Below are positions 33,720 to 45,738 of a stretch of 64,000 bases of DNA, in pieces. Location of the stretch: assembly GCA_946894095.1 (NCBI GenBank), contig OX335645.2:21103001-21167000 (forward strand). Reading direction: 5' to 3'. The notes below the pieces were generated by a model. The model was not told the DNA's origin, did not search any database, and saw only the letters and a list, made by a program, of their open reading frames with translations. A program made the translations under genes and the position numbers. The DNA comes from Incurvaria masculella (lineage: Eukaryota > Arthropoda > Insecta > Lepidoptera > Incurvariidae). Each line of letters opens with the position of its first letter. The first letter of the stretch is position 1.

Positions 33720-34089
33720 TTAAAGGCTGTTCCGACCCATATAAAGTTGTTTGCACACATAACGCAAAAAGTATTGCACTTTAAGCCACGAATTCATAAT
33801 AAAAGTTTAATATAGTCATATTACTTGCAGCGAAAACTATTTTACAATTTCAGGATTATTGGTTTTGTTACAATTTATTTAAATACGATTTTTATTTGAC
33901 AGCGCCATCTAACGGTGTAAAACTTCTAATCGGCAATTACAACGAAACCATTAAACTTAAAATTGTGAATATGTTTTCGCTGCAACCACTATGGCTATAT
34001 TTAATATTTTTGACAAATTGGTGCCTTAAAGAGCAATACTTTTTGCGTTCTGTGTAAAAAAAATATTGTATGGGTCGGATTATCCTTAA
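33720..34089. mobile_element. TTAA-flanked MITE, second family
   Basis: TTAA at 33720-33723 and 34086-34089. The ends (AGGCTGTTCCGACCCATA and, inverted, GGATAATCCGACCCATAC) continue as an imperfect inverted repeat of about 110 bp including ACGCAAAAAGTATTGC and TTGCAGCGAAAAC. A CTCF-like motif (inverted ACCGTTAGATGGCGCTGT) lies at 33899-33914. Confidence 0.82.
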
Positions 34090-34346
34090 AGCAGCGAAAT
34101 TATATCTACAGAACCTCGTCGAATTTACTGCGAGCAAGACACAGACACAAGCTTGCTACAGCGCCATACATTGCAACTCATTGATGACCTCCGAGTGTCC
34201 TAGAATTTGGAAACCCGCCAACTCCGAAGGGATGTAGAAGCCCATGGGCATCGTAGAAACCTGTTTACGCCAAATGTCACGCTATGCACAAAAAATAATA
34301 TGTTGAATTGTTTTGCTAAGAAAGAAAGCTATGAATAATTTACTCT

Positions 34347-34703
34347 CTGAGCCGGTAGTCTAAGTTGTCACCTAAATTGGCGTTACGGCAAACCGATCGA
34401 CTGGCGTTTTTAAATGTATGGAGAAATTGAAGAGCGCGCGCAGCGGGCGTTAAGCGAACTAACATTTGCGAGTCCGAGCTTGATTTGACAGCTTACTCAA
34501 CGTTGCCGTAAATACGTCGACGTTGCCGTTTACGTCCACTCCGCGTTTTCATACAAATCGGAAGTCCGCGTTTGACTTTGACAGCTTGAAGAAGTAAAAC
34601 CACAAAATATCTAGTAAAAACTTGTATGGAGTTTGGAGAAAACGCCAGTCGATCGGTTTGCCGTAAACGCCAATTTCGGTGAGAACTCAGACTGCCCACT
34701 CTG
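34347..34703 (-). mobile_element. MITE of the CTGAG-TIR family, copy 3
   Basis: Left end CTGAGCCGGTAGTCTAAGTT with GTCACCTAAATTGGCG; right end is the inverted CAGAGTGGGCAGTCTGAGTT with CTCACCGAAATTGGCG. 357 bp, the longest copy. Confidence 0.85.
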
Positions 34704-34734
34704 ATATCGAATTTAGCCGTGCAACTAACACTTG

Positions 34735-34784
34735 TTAGGTTAGGTTAGGTTAGGTTAGGTTAGGTTAGGTTAGGTTAGGTTAGG
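34735..34784 (+). repeat. Interstitial telomere-type array (TTAGG)10
   Basis: Ten uninterrupted units of TTAGG, the telomere repeat of most insects. Ordinary repeat DNA on both sides shows this is not a chromosome end. Two further TTAGG-like words follow (34795, 34815). Confidence 0.97.
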
Positions 34785-35194
34785 TTGTAACACTTGTTAG
34801 GTGCACGGCGCTTGTTAGGTACTGGTTGTTCATTTTAATTAACAATCTTACAAATTCAATAAATTATCAAACGATTTGAATATTCATTAATTTTCTTGCA
34901 TCGTATCCACAGGCAACGTCTCATGCCATTTCGAAAGACGTCTGATCGATTCACACCAAAATTCTCCCTAAATTATCGCATCGTCAGCGCACTCGTAAAT
35001 AAACAAAACGAAACAGACTATTAACTGGAATGAAGCATTTTATACGAACGGGCATCGAACCGAGAGCGGCGAAGTGAGGCGCAGGAATCTGCTGCGTCAT
35101 GCCGACTCCGCCGACCCGCCGCCGCCGCCGACGCATCAAACCTACATACTATCTCTCCTGTGTACCAATATATTTTTATTAGGGCCTTTTTCAC

Positions 35195-35573
35195 CTAATA
35201 CCACACAACTACCGATATGATATTAGCCCAATACACCACATTCCCGAAGGAATTAGGTGCCATGCCAGGACCTTCCCTTCCCCTTCCCCCCGGCTACATT
35301 GAACTGGATGGAAAGCACGGACAACTTTTCATTACCGCTTCGACCATCTTTTCATCCAATGCGATGGTACCAACGCGGGTGGGCTTAAACCCTACCACCT
35401 AGTAGGGGAAGGGGACCTACAGTTTTACATGGATTCCGAACCATGGAGCAGCTCGCATTCGTGACGAAATGCACTTATCGAACTCGGAAAGAGAAAGTCA
35501 GTGGTGCATGTCGGAATTGAACCCAGGCCTCTGGTACGCTAGGCCAGTCCCCGTGCCACTAGGCCACCTACTG
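35195..35573 (-). mobile_element. SINE copy, near full-length, minus
   Basis: CACACAACTACCGATATGAT, GGAATTAGGTGCCATGCCAG, CCGCTTCGACCATCTTTTCA, CCGAACCATGGAGCAGCTCG, TCGGAATTGAACCCAGGCCT (B box) and CCCCGTGCCACTAGGCCACC (A box). Confidence 0.9.
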
Positions 35574-35910
35574 CTGATTAGCAAAATCGCTACATATGAA
35601 GGGCCTTTCTTAGCAGTTGGCAATCAATACCAGCACAATATAATCAGCTCTTTAGTAATAAAAGCCCTCTAAGTGTCGATTCCACTAGTGCCAGGACTGC
35701 AGGTGTAGTATTGCGTACTTAGGCTAGAACGCTAACCTGCCACCTATGAGACAGCCTACGGGCCAGTTTAGGTGGTAGGGACAACCACATGTGGCTGCTT
35801 ATTTATAAATAGTAACACTAATATTACATATTAAGCTACTTGTGTAATTTGTTTCATAAACTGTCTAATAAAGAAATTTGAATTTGAATTTGAATTTGAA
35901 TTTGATTAAA
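35574..35910 (+). mobile_element. Small repeat plus LINE 3' end with (AATTTG)n tail
   Basis: 35574-35675 (TGCTGATTAGCAAAATCGC, AAGGGCCTTTCTTAGCAG, TAATAAAAGCCCT) is a copy of the sequence at 62490-62595. 35690-35908 runs into GTGTAATTTGTTTCATAAAC, TAATAAAG and a (AATTTG)n tail, the form of a non-LTR element 3' end, severely 5'-truncated. Confidence 0.6.
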
Positions 35911-37299
35911 ATAAATCAGTACTTGGTGAAAACCAGGCTTAGTGTTAATTTTATTTTATCGGATCGTGTGGAAAATATAACTTAAAAAAGAAAGAAAACG
36001 TATTTATTTTTTATTACGTAAAGCTTGACACCTTTCGTATAATGTTGTCTGAATATTATAGGTTGGTACATAGTTTCAAAATATTGTAAATTTAAAATTC
36101 AAGTTCTACAAATAAGTCTGAACTAAATTTTATAAAAGACGGAAACAAGGAAGTTCGATATCTCGACAAATCATATTTGGAAGGCTGTTATAAGCGAGCA
36201 TGAATGGGCGGGAGTGGCGATAGAAACTCATCCGTATGATGGCAGCGCAGCTACGAGAACAACAAGTTAGTGGAAAAGTTCCAACTGTAGCTACTTCACT
36301 TACGAATTATTTTGAGTTTTAGCGACATCTACATTTGAAGTATTGTAATCAGATTTTGAAAATAATCTTAACGTTTTTGGTGGTGACATTCGTCGGGAAC
36401 AGGACAATGAATGTAAACATTGTTACGCCGCCCCCATATTCAAACGCGTTTTAGTTGCTATAGCAGAAAGTATGCTGTCGTCCTGCCATGCTCGCAGGCT
36501 GTTATGTTCTTAAGGCACTAGGACTAGCCAACTACTCGCGCCATACAAATGCACTTTTTAACAAATGTAATAATATGTAGTGAAACGCTTCAGCAAATCC
36601 AAATAGAACTCCAGACTGATAATGGATTGTTAATATTTTTTGATTCCATCATTTATTTAAATAATAATAAAAATAAAAAAGTTATTTTTTCTCATTAGAA
36701 ATCTGAAAGTAATTCGATTTCTAGATATAAGCAAAAACAGCATATATGCATAAACAAAAAGTTCCATTTGCTTTTAGATTTCTACATTTAGTCAAAAAAG
36801 TTCGGAAATGGACACCGTTTCCGCAATGTATTTTGTATAGAAAAAGGAAACATACATTAACGAAAATAGGTTGATTCCTAGACAAGGAATCATATATTGT
36901 AAGAATGACACTTATAATCGTCAGACTTAGTTAGTTAACTTGGGGTGCCTCGTCTAACTTTGCGATTTGGCTAGTACCAGGCCCTTAAACGGAATTATGG
37001 AGGATTGAATCTTATTGAATTGAAAAAATCGCCCCACGACTCACACAACAAATTTTTTCTCTTGAATTTGACAGCACATGTATGGAGCGCATCACCATAA
37101 ATGCCACAGTATGCATTGTTATTTGGACAGGAAAACGTATATGGGTCAAAATCCAATGTGTGGCGGGTACGGTAATGTCGTTTGTACACTAAAGTTGTAT
37201 ACGAAATATGTGACAAAGTCAATTGTTTTCGTAGTTTTTTTTAATCTCGACAGTCGTCATCAGAGGGCTCACAAGTACAGCCTTCGACCACCGTTCCAT
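35911..37299. other. Intergenic stretch with two repeat fragments
   Basis: It holds a second copy of the 23548 repeat (36193-36305) and a left-end fragment of the tRNA-like-core MITE (36315-36410). The remainder is AT-rich with no gene. Confidence 0.5.
36315..36410 (+). mobile_element. tRNA-like-core MITE family, left-end fragment
   Basis: GCGACATCTACATTTGAAGT, TTGTAATCAGATTTTGAAAA and GGTGGTGACATTCGTCGG match 27225 and 46589. Confidence 0.62.
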
Positions 37300-37692
37300 G
37301 TTTGCTCGTTTGGCTCCAAAGGGGCTAGAGAACTTGCCTTTCACGTGAAAGATTATAGGTTCAAATTCTCGTCCCGGTCATGCACCACTTTATTTCTATT
37401 TCTGAGTTGGATAAGTGCATTTCGTTACGAATGCGAGCTGCACTATGGTTCCACTTCCGCTTCTTCTCCTAAGGTCCTGGGTTAAGCCCGCCCGGGTTGG
37501 TACAGCCGCATTGGATGACACTTTGGTTGAAGCGGCAATGAAAAATTGTCCGTGTTGTCCATCCAGTTCAGTGTAGCCATACTCATACAGGGAAGGTCCT
37601 GGCATGGCACCTAATTCGTTTGAGAATGTTGTGTATTTGGCTAATATCCTAACGGTAGTTGTGAGACCATCCCATGTCAGGTTGAATAAAAA
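37300..37692 (+). mobile_element. SINE copy
   Basis: A diverged head (GGGGCTAGAGAACTTGCCTT, B box GGTTCAAATTC), then TTGGATAAGTGCATTTCGTT, TTGGTTGAAGCGGCAATGAA, GAAGGTCCTGGCATGGCACC, and tail CCCATGTCAGGTTGAATAAA. Confidence 0.83.
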
Positions 37693-38311
37693 ACTTTGCG
37701 GTTCACAGCGCTCGGCTGGAAAAAAAACTATTTTGCACATACATAATTTCTCGCTCGGTATTTCGAATAGATCCAATCACAAGAAATTAAGAAATCTGTT
37801 TAACTGGTGTGCCCAATAAGCCAGCCCGCTTTTAAACATTTAAACATCACTTAATAACGTCTAATCTCGCATCTCACCCATCGGGCGAGACCCACACGGC
37901 GCAGTCACTCCATACAACGTTGATATTAACGCCACATTCGCTGTCCAACAACAAACGACCCCAATTTATCAGGCGAGTAATCGAGTGGTATCGGGTTGCG
38001 TTTAAAATATCCATTATTTATAGCGCGTAATTAATAATCTCGCCCGGGAGCCGCTAGATGTCATAAAAATAAGTCGCGCGACAGGAAGAATGTAATAACT
38101 CAATAGCGGCGAGATCGTTTAATCCAATTTATACGCGTCTAGATGAGGATCTACAGCGCGGCCCAGCCCGGCCGAGCAGCTTACGGCTGTGCTCGTGTCA
38201 ATTTCACTTTCTTCCAACTTAAACTGTACATTTTTGTAGGAATTTCGCCAGTGTGGTATTTGTCGCTGCCGACGAAAATCAATTGAACATTTTTTTTATG
38301 GAACATGACAT
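37693..38311. promoter_or_regulatory. Non-repetitive stretch with homeodomain-like sites (candidate enhancer)
   Basis: 37850-38175 belongs to no repeat family in the window. It alternates AT-rich words (CCATTATTTATAGCGCGTAA, TTAATAATC, TTTAATCCAATTTATACGCG) with GC-rich ones, as developmental enhancers often do. Only composition and short motifs support this. Confidence 0.25.
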
Positions 38312-38588
38312 GACATACCACACAACCAATACCAATTAAGCACAATACACCACATTCCCGAAATAATAAGGTGTCATGCCAGCACGTTCTGTTTATGAGC
38401 ACAGCTACATAGAACTGGGTAGAAAAAAACTGTCAATTTTTCATTGCCGCTGCGGTGGTTTCATCCAGTGCGGTGGTACGAACCGGGGCGAGCTTAAGTA
38501 GGGGAAGGGGACCTGCAGTTTTATATGTATTCCGAATCATAGTACAGCTCGCATTCCTAACGAAATGCACTTATCAAACTCGGAAAAA
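38312..38588 (-). mobile_element. SINE copy, minus, diverged
   Basis: ACACCACATTCCCGAAATAA, TCATTGCCGCTGCGGTGGTT, AAGTAGGGGAAGGGGACCTG and CGAAATGCACTTATCAAACT are reversed SINE blocks. The head is missing. Confidence 0.75.
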
Positions 38589-41270
38589 CTAGACAGAAAA
38601 TACAGACGATTTCGATTTCTGCTTCTATTTTATTCAACGCGGGTTGTTCGACCGTCAATTGTATGGGAGCTGGCCCTGTGGTCCTATTTATTTCGTCCTT
38701 ACAGTTTATTTAACATGGAACCGACCTGTCTCAACAGTCGTACCGCCAGCCACCCAGAACCCGACCGGGCCCAGTGTTGATTAACCTTAAGATTGAAACC
38801 ACAGATGATTGAAACTCAAGGGCTACCGATGGTAATAACGTTAAAACAATACCGAACAAAAAGTTATTTTTAACATTGCAATAACAAATGCAAGCGAGTT
38901 GTGTTGATGAAGGAATAATAAAGTTTTTTTGCACATTTGGCTTTTCAAATATATACTATAATCTGGTATAATATTCCGTGGCTCCAGTGCGCGAGTGCAG
39001 GCGTGGGATTGAGATATTAGCGAGAGGCGACCTCTACATTTCTCTCTTGAAAATGCAACAATATACACAACTTACGGCACAGTTGCGTGGCGCGGGCGAC
39101 ACTTGTCATGCGTTCCCGTGTGAGACGTGGGGGGAATATCGCTAAAGATCGGATTACAAATGTTGTGTTGTTTATTTATTTATTTAAACAAATTATCATC
39201 GCCCGAAAGTTGCAGACTCGTAACATGAACAATGTCATATCGAAAGACATCGATAAAATAAACTCATGTCAGTCAGTCAGTCAGTCAGCGTGTTTGCGTC
39301 CACTGCTGGACATACGCCTCTCCAATTTTCCTCCAGTCCTCCCGGCTTTTAAACTCATAGCACAGGCAAATGTCGAAATAGATAACATGTTGTCGACTTA
39401 GTTGAGGTTAAAACTAAAGACTCAAATTAATCACACATTTCTCTTGCCGTTGGAGAAGTGCATCGCTTCAAGGTCCTTGTTTGTGGTGACGCTTGGTTCG
39501 GGTCACCTCTCTCCCTAAAATATGGTTGAAAAAGGTGATGGCGTGGTGCTCGTGAACGGGTGCTGTTTGCGTGGACTGGCCTGCTCCAATTGGCAAAATG
39601 TTAAATGTATTTTTGTCTTTTTGCAAAGAAATTGATATTTGTCATGGTTGCATAAGGCAATTTTAGGGATTCATAGTAATTAAGTATTTTCTGACGTGTC
39701 TCTTTTTTTTAACGGTACGAGAGCGCCACTTTTTTCACGGTTTTTTTAATTCTGATTTATTAAAGTGTGTTTAATATTGTGTTGAATGTTGAGTAGGCAA
39801 ACCTGAAATACCTTCTGTACACTGAAAAATTGTTATGTATATCGTGGTTCGAAGCACCCACCTATCGGGGCGAATCGCACCATTCTACGAGTAGTTACCC
39901 ATGCCATCAAACACATTTAGAAAAATAAACAGATGTGTAAACCTACACAAGTTTTCGACTGGATTTTATTTAAGATTAATTAGTACTCAAGTACTTGACT
40001 GTTCTCTCAATAACTCCGGAAATGTTTTTTTTTTTAAATAAGAATATTTAAAAAACCATGTCATAGGTGCGTTAAATTTAAAATAAATCAAATCTGGAAT
40101 TCAAACAAGGTAACCAATTTAAAATGACCTGCAGAAAAAAACTCATTTTTATAGGTAAGGGCCAATTCATACAAATTGGCATTCATGTGTAATATTGAGC
40201 AATTGGCACTTCATTGTCATGTAATATCCACTTACATCAATCAATATCGGCTAACGATCGAATAAAAATGCAAATTATATGAGATGATTATTCAAATAAG
40301 AGATACTAATAGAGGAACCTATGAATGCACCCATACATTATCGTGATAACAATGACGATAAAATGATATACATATATATAATATAAAACATGGATTGTAC
40401 AAATATATATATTTAAAATACATGTATGCATGTATATGTATCAGAGCAGTGAATCTTGTATATTCTACAGTTTATCGTGAAAACCTTTTTAGGTTTTTGC
40501 GAAAGCATATTTTTTATTGAGATACGTTACATAGGCAAGTTCGAATTAAGTTAGGCTAAAAGACACTTTTTTTTTCGTTTAAATAAAATGCTATATGCTA
40601 TATTCTATATCGCATAATGCTATATGGTTCCGAAGTAGTAAGGAACACTTCTAATAATCTATGCCCGTATAGTAAGTAATTACGCAAGAATTGTAAGCAT
40701 GTAATTAACGCAGCAACAAAATTGAAGGTAAATGGCAATATTTGTTAATGGTAATATGTGAAAAGATTTAAAGAAACATTTTCTTTGCATACCTTGCAGG
40801 GTTTGTTGTAGTGTGTTGAATTAATTAATTGAAAATGCATATAATATTTCAAGCGTGGTTTTTAATTTGGTTGCCAGGTTATAGAAATTTTAGTTTCGAA
40901 AAATAAAAATAATGGGTTATTTTGGTTACAAGTTTATGAAAAAACTAATATTTTAAACCTAAATAAATAGAAGGGAAGAAAACCAAAAAAAAGTCCGTTT
41001 GTTTTTTATCTTTTTGTAAATACCAAAATTTTTTTCAGGAGAAAAAATTACAAAATGACGGTAAAACAAAATAAAACCATTAAAAAAAACTTTTTTCAAT
41101 GTTTAGTAGCCGATTTTTTACAATCTAAAAGGTATTTAAAAAAACATACAAACTTACGTTTTCATAATGTGGTTATTAAAAATTAAAGAAACCTAGTTAA
41201 ACATTTAGAGCATATAATTATCGCCCGTTGTAGGTATTGATAGGGTACAGACCACAGGGTACAGACTGTC
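38589..41270. other. Intergenic stretch with LINE-tail fragments
   Basis: 39268-39335 has (AGTC)n followed by GCGTCCACTGCTGGACATAC and GCCTCTCCAATTTTCCTCCA, a common moth LINE/RTE tail. 39435-39607 is the inverse of 59255-59425 (see there). 40350-40450 is a TA/TG-rich low-complexity tract. Nothing else was recognised. Confidence 0.5.
39435..39607 (+). repeat. Dispersed repeat shared with 59255-59425
   Basis: AAGGTCCTTGTTTGTGGTGA, CTCCCTAAAATATGGTTGA, CGTGAACGGGTGCTGTTTGC and CTGCTCCAATTGGCAAAATG are found in reverse complement at 59258-59425. Confidence 0.7.
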
Positions 41271-42727
41271 TTAATGGGAAAATTGTAACCTCGCAATTAT
41301 TAAAACATCAAATATTAAAAACATATATAGTATATATATATAATAGTAACCTACCCATACATTCCGGAGATGTGTCCAAAGATATACATTATTAAGCGCA
41401 ACCAATAAAACAGCTTGTTCGGTGAATTTATAATTTAATAAGCGGGCGAAATTTATTAAAAAGGTAAAATTAATCGTGAGCGGAGATCGTGACATTCGGA
41501 AGCCGAATATCGGGTTACTGCTTGAGGCCACCACGCATGCGCGGTGCGTCTCCGACGCGGTGCGGCGGGGAGGGGAGGGGGCCGATGCTGCACGTGTGAT
41601 GGAGCGTCCGACTCATGACCTGCAAGAGAACAAGTTCATGAGAGAACAAATAGTACGTATTCCATACGCTGTGGAGTCGATTCTAGTTTTTTCGCCTTGC
41701 TTTGCGAATCGGCCATGGCCCGTTGGATGGAATGTTGAAGCAAGCGTAAGAAACGGATTTTAAATAATACACTTTGAACTGAGTTTGACTGTCTGTCTGT
41801 CAGTGAAGTACTTATTACCTAATCGATTTTGATGATATTTTGAAAACAAAAAAATAACACAATTTCCGTCAAAAATAATGATGTTACTAACGTAGCCGTT
41901 ATTCAACTAATGAACATAGGTATACATGCAGAGGATGTACCTACTAAAAGATAAAAAAATCTAACTGTGGTTCCCATACATTTTTATCACGTAATTTCGA
42001 TCAAATGTACGAGAAAGGGTTTTTTTGCGATTTCAGAATTTTTTAAATGTACTAATTTTTGCCTACAGAACTACCCCTGCGTTTGCTAGCGCATTCAAAA
42101 AAGCATTCGAGAATACGTTTGATATAACTTCTTATGCGAAATGCAGTTGAAAACAGAAAATCTAATATCTACATAATGTCGCTAAAAACGGATTAACAAT
42201 TTTTAACCGACAAAATTAACAGATTTAGATATGCAAGGGAACAAAAGATATTGTTGCGGTAGAAATAGAAAGATATTTTAAAACAGCTCCTTGTGATAAG
42301 AATACATACATAACTATAATAAACATGGTTGCTGTACAAAATAAATGGCCGGAGTGGAACGTATTTGTTCGAAAGTAATTCAGTTAAGATTACCCCGTTA
42401 CGTAAATTTCAACCACAAGAAGAAATCAATAACCATTTAAAACCAACCAAAAATCGTGCCACAAATCAGAACCCATCGAGCAACGTAGCAGCTTCTTGGC
42501 TCATGTCGTATCTTATTAAACACCGCACCCGCGGCCTCCGCACCGGTGCGTTCGGAAGGAAAATAATTTTAAAGTAAAATACACGGAGTAATGTCACTAA
42601 TATTATAATATTCCTACTTCAGGATATCTAGTAGGAGCCGGAAGATTTAAACGATATTTGGAGCAGTTTATGTAAGAGGTAGTTAGTTATGTAAAATAGA
42701 ATTGAGTAAAAAAATCATATCTTAGTG
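41271..42727. other. Intergenic stretch, no gene supported
   Basis: An open frame at 41476-41763 (plus) crosses a GC-rich G-run patch (41540-41600) but matches no protein I know. The rest is AT-rich. Confidence 0.4.
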
Positions 42728-43073
42728 GGATAGTTTTTACGGTTCCGTACCCAAAGGGTGAAAACAGAACCCTATTACTAAGCCTGGGCTGTCCACCCGT
42801 CCGTTCGTCCGTCCGTCCGTCCGTCCATCCGTCCATCCGTCCGTCCGTCTGTCACAGGGCTGTATCTCATGAACCGTAATAGATAGGCAGCTGAAATTTT
42901 CACAGAGTGTGTATTTATTTTGCCGCTATAATAACAAATCGGTAAAATTAAAAAAAATATAAAGATTCTTTCCTACAACGGTACAAAAAACGTGATTTTT
43001 TAAGTTGAATCTTGTACGATGGTACAGAACCCTTCGTGTGCGAGTCCGACTCGCACTTGGCCGGTTTTTTTTA
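42728..43073 (-). repeat. GGTTCCGTACC/GACG repeat, copy B6
   Basis: TTTTTACGGTTCCGTACCCA, a CCGT tract at 42795-42850, CACAGGGCTGTATCTCATGA, TAGGCAGCTGAAATTTTCAC and the end GCGAGTCCGACTCGCACTTG followed by GCCGGTTTTTT. The best preserved copy. Confidence 0.88.
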
Positions 43074-44457
43074 TAGTTATAAAATGCATTGGTACGTAAC
43101 CAAAACGGGGATGGTGATAAATGGACCCTACAGTGGGTCGAAAAAAAATTCAGGGGGTGATTGTAGATGAAAAACTCAACATAGTCCCGCTGAGGAAAAT
43201 AAAAAATATATAATTACAAGATATTATGATTGATTTACTTTTCTTAATGCATACAAATATTTTGTTCATAAATGTTTTGATCTATGCTAAATAAATGTTA
43301 GTCCATTTATATTTTACAGCTAAAATTCGTGTACGTATTAGCAGTACTTCAGTTATTTCGAAGTGCATAACCGAAAAATGGCAAATGCAAATGTTTCATT
43401 TAAAAGGCACAATTAAAAAACATTCCAAAAACACATTCATATTCTTTTAGGACATATTTGATGAATTTGATTTGAAATATTGATGAAATTTGGCTTCGAA
43501 AGTTTATTATTCTTCTCAGCAGCTATTGAAGCAAAAATAAGGAATCGATGAACTTTAGCAGAACTTGAGTATAGTCACCTTGTAGAAAAACAGTTAGGTA
43601 TTATTTTCAGACGAATGTGGAACATTTTATAGCGAAGTTAGTACTCGACCGTTTTATTATTACGTCATATCACATACGGAACCTATGTACAATGTGTTTA
43701 TATTATCTGAATTGAAAATTACGTAGGGTAAGGTTCAAACCAGAAATCAGTTATGCTCCGCGTAAGCAATTTAAGGAAAATGTGTATGTTTTATAAAAAA
43801 TCTGCCATTAAAGTATTTAAAATACGAATAAGCAAAATATTTTCCAATAACTTTTAATCACTGAATTAATAATCCCGCGATGCCACCTCCCGCATAGTGC
43901 GGGCCGGCGGAGTCGTGAGCGGCGGGACCACACGCCGCCTAGCGCAGCCCGGAGGTGTGAAGGGACACGAGTTAGGCCCGCGCGCTGCGCCCCGGAGTGC
44001 GCCGCGCCGCGCAGCCTCCGGTACATAATTCACGAGCCAGCGGGGGTCGCGCCGCCCGCCGTCCGCCGCTCGCCCGCCCCGCGCGCCGCCGTCCGCTCGC
44101 CGCGCCGCCGCGCTCATTCATGTTTCCGTTTTGGACTTCCCGAGCCTTTTGGATATTCGGCAAGGCAACCTCTGGTGACAGTGATTAGAAAAGGTTTTGG
44201 GAGGAGTTCCATTTCGCCGAATGGAACTTCTTAGGGATTCCCGAGATATTCCCGAAATAATTACGACATTTAAATTAAATTATGTACATAATCAAAAGAT
44301 TCTATAAAGTTCCAACATTAAGAGTAGTCGACTTTATGAATTTCCCAACATTAAAAAGTGCATTTTAGAATGGATGAAGCAATCTCTCGATAAGAACATT
44401 CCCAAGGATGGACCCCGTGTTTAAATATAAGACTGCTACAAAACTCAAGTCGCGATT
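43074..44457. promoter_or_regulatory. Intergenic stretch with a strong GC island (43866-44120)
   Basis: 43866-44120 is very GC- and CpG-rich against an AT-rich background. Ala/Arg-rich open frames exist in several frames on both strands, so they follow from composition. A frame at 44115-44188 (MFPFWTSRAFWIFGKATSGD) is short and unrecognised. The island could be a promoter or first exon of an unseen gene. Confidence 0.3.
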
Positions 44458-44532
44458 AAGCCCAACATACCGCATTCCCGAAGGAATTAGGTGCGGTGCT
44501 AGGACCTTCCCGTTATGAGCACGGCTACATAT
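44458..44532 (-). mobile_element. SINE 3' fragment
   Basis: CGCATTCCCGAAGGAATTAG, GCTAGGACCTTCCCGTTATG and AGCACGGCTACAT are reversed SINE tail blocks. Confidence 0.7.
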
Positions 44533-44654
44533 ATATTTGTTGTATTTCTTAAACCTCTATAAGAGAAACAAGCCACTCCTGTACCTGCGAAAAACTTGGT
44601 TTAGTGGAAAACGTCTATATGAGCGAAAACGAGATTGCGGTCCATTGAACTCTA

Positions 44655-45290
44655 GCTTATTTTATTTTATTTATTTATTAAGGCGAGCTCACAGTGCATT
44701 TACATAACAATAGAAAAATTATATAAATGAAAATAACACCAATTACGAGCTCACACAGCTGGAAGAAACATAAAATAAAAACGTGAGAATTACAGTAGCA
44801 CGATCTAGTATAAACGAAAGCAAATACATTAGTTATCTCATACAGTTGGAAGAAACAAATATTAAAAAAGTGAGAATAACAGCTGCACGATCAAACATGA
44901 AGCACAAAATTAACATATTAGGTTAGTAGCAGATATAATAATCAAACAGTTAAAGCAGACAAAATTTAGACAATGTGAATTACACAAAAAAAAAAATGTA
45001 AGCAGCAGCCTAAATCTGGAGAAAAGCTTGAATATATTTGTTTTTATGGAAGCAGGCTTAGAGGTGAAAAGGTCGATATCGCCCTGGACCTCGTTAAACA
45101 GGTGACTGGTACGCCAGAAGAAGGAATTTTGTTTGTATTTCGTATGAACTAGTGGTAGGTGTAAAAGTGAACTGGTTCTAGTCATATGTGAGGGGACGTG
45201 GAGGTGTATGCGCTCAAGTACTTCAGGACAATCAATGTCGCCATTGGCTATTTTGATAAGAAAAGTGAGGTCGAGCATTTATCCAGATTT
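44655..45290 (-). mobile_element. LINE 3' end with the C-terminal tail of a reverse transcriptase
   Basis: The minus-strand frame 45278-44910 begins LTFLIKIANGDIDCPEVLER, then IHLHVPSHMTRTSSLLHLPL, and FNEVQGDIDLFTSKPASIKT. This is the usual end of non-LTR polyproteins: a hydrophobic stem, a basic segment, then the FNE...IDLF block. The element ends with a (TTTAT)n-type tail at 44655-44682. Everything 5' of the tail is missing: an ordinary 5'-truncated insertion. Confidence 0.78.
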
Positions 45291-45738
45291 AACTGTGAAT
45301 GAGGGCTTTAAAAAAAATAATTCCTTGACTTTACTGCACTACTAATTACATTTCTTAGGCGGCTTTAAATCCTTAGTGAGAATTTCTGCTTCCAACGAAT
45401 TTTGCATGGAATCGGCGACATGGACCTAGACAGGCAATATCTGGGCGCAACATCTTATAAGCCGAAGATAATAATTGAGTGCCCATTTTCGACTGGCCAA
45501 TAAACATTCACACCAAAACAGAAACAATAGCCAGCTAATTTTATGAAACAGTCATTGCAACAGGTTTTTTGCGTGTGGGTGTAGGCTGGATGGAAGGTAC
45601 CTAAATAATTGTAATATATACATGTGCGCCCACGCACCTTCAATATACAGTTGCTAAAATCGCGCTTATAACAGTAGTATTTTAGACACAGGTCATTTAT
45701 AATGTATACTGTTTTATGATCAAATAATATCGAACAAT
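45291..45738. other. Intergenic stretch, nothing recognised
   Basis: AT-rich with no repeat shared with other parts of the window. Confidence 0.45.

Noticed and set aside
34735..34784. A chromosome end
   Set aside because: Ordinary DNA with SINEs and the RTE element continues on both sides.
41476..41763. A 95-codon open frame as a gene
   Set aside because: No recognisable domain and it crosses a G-run; not supported.
43817..44188. Ala/Arg-rich open frames in the GC island
   Set aside because: They occur in several frames on both strands and follow from GC composition.
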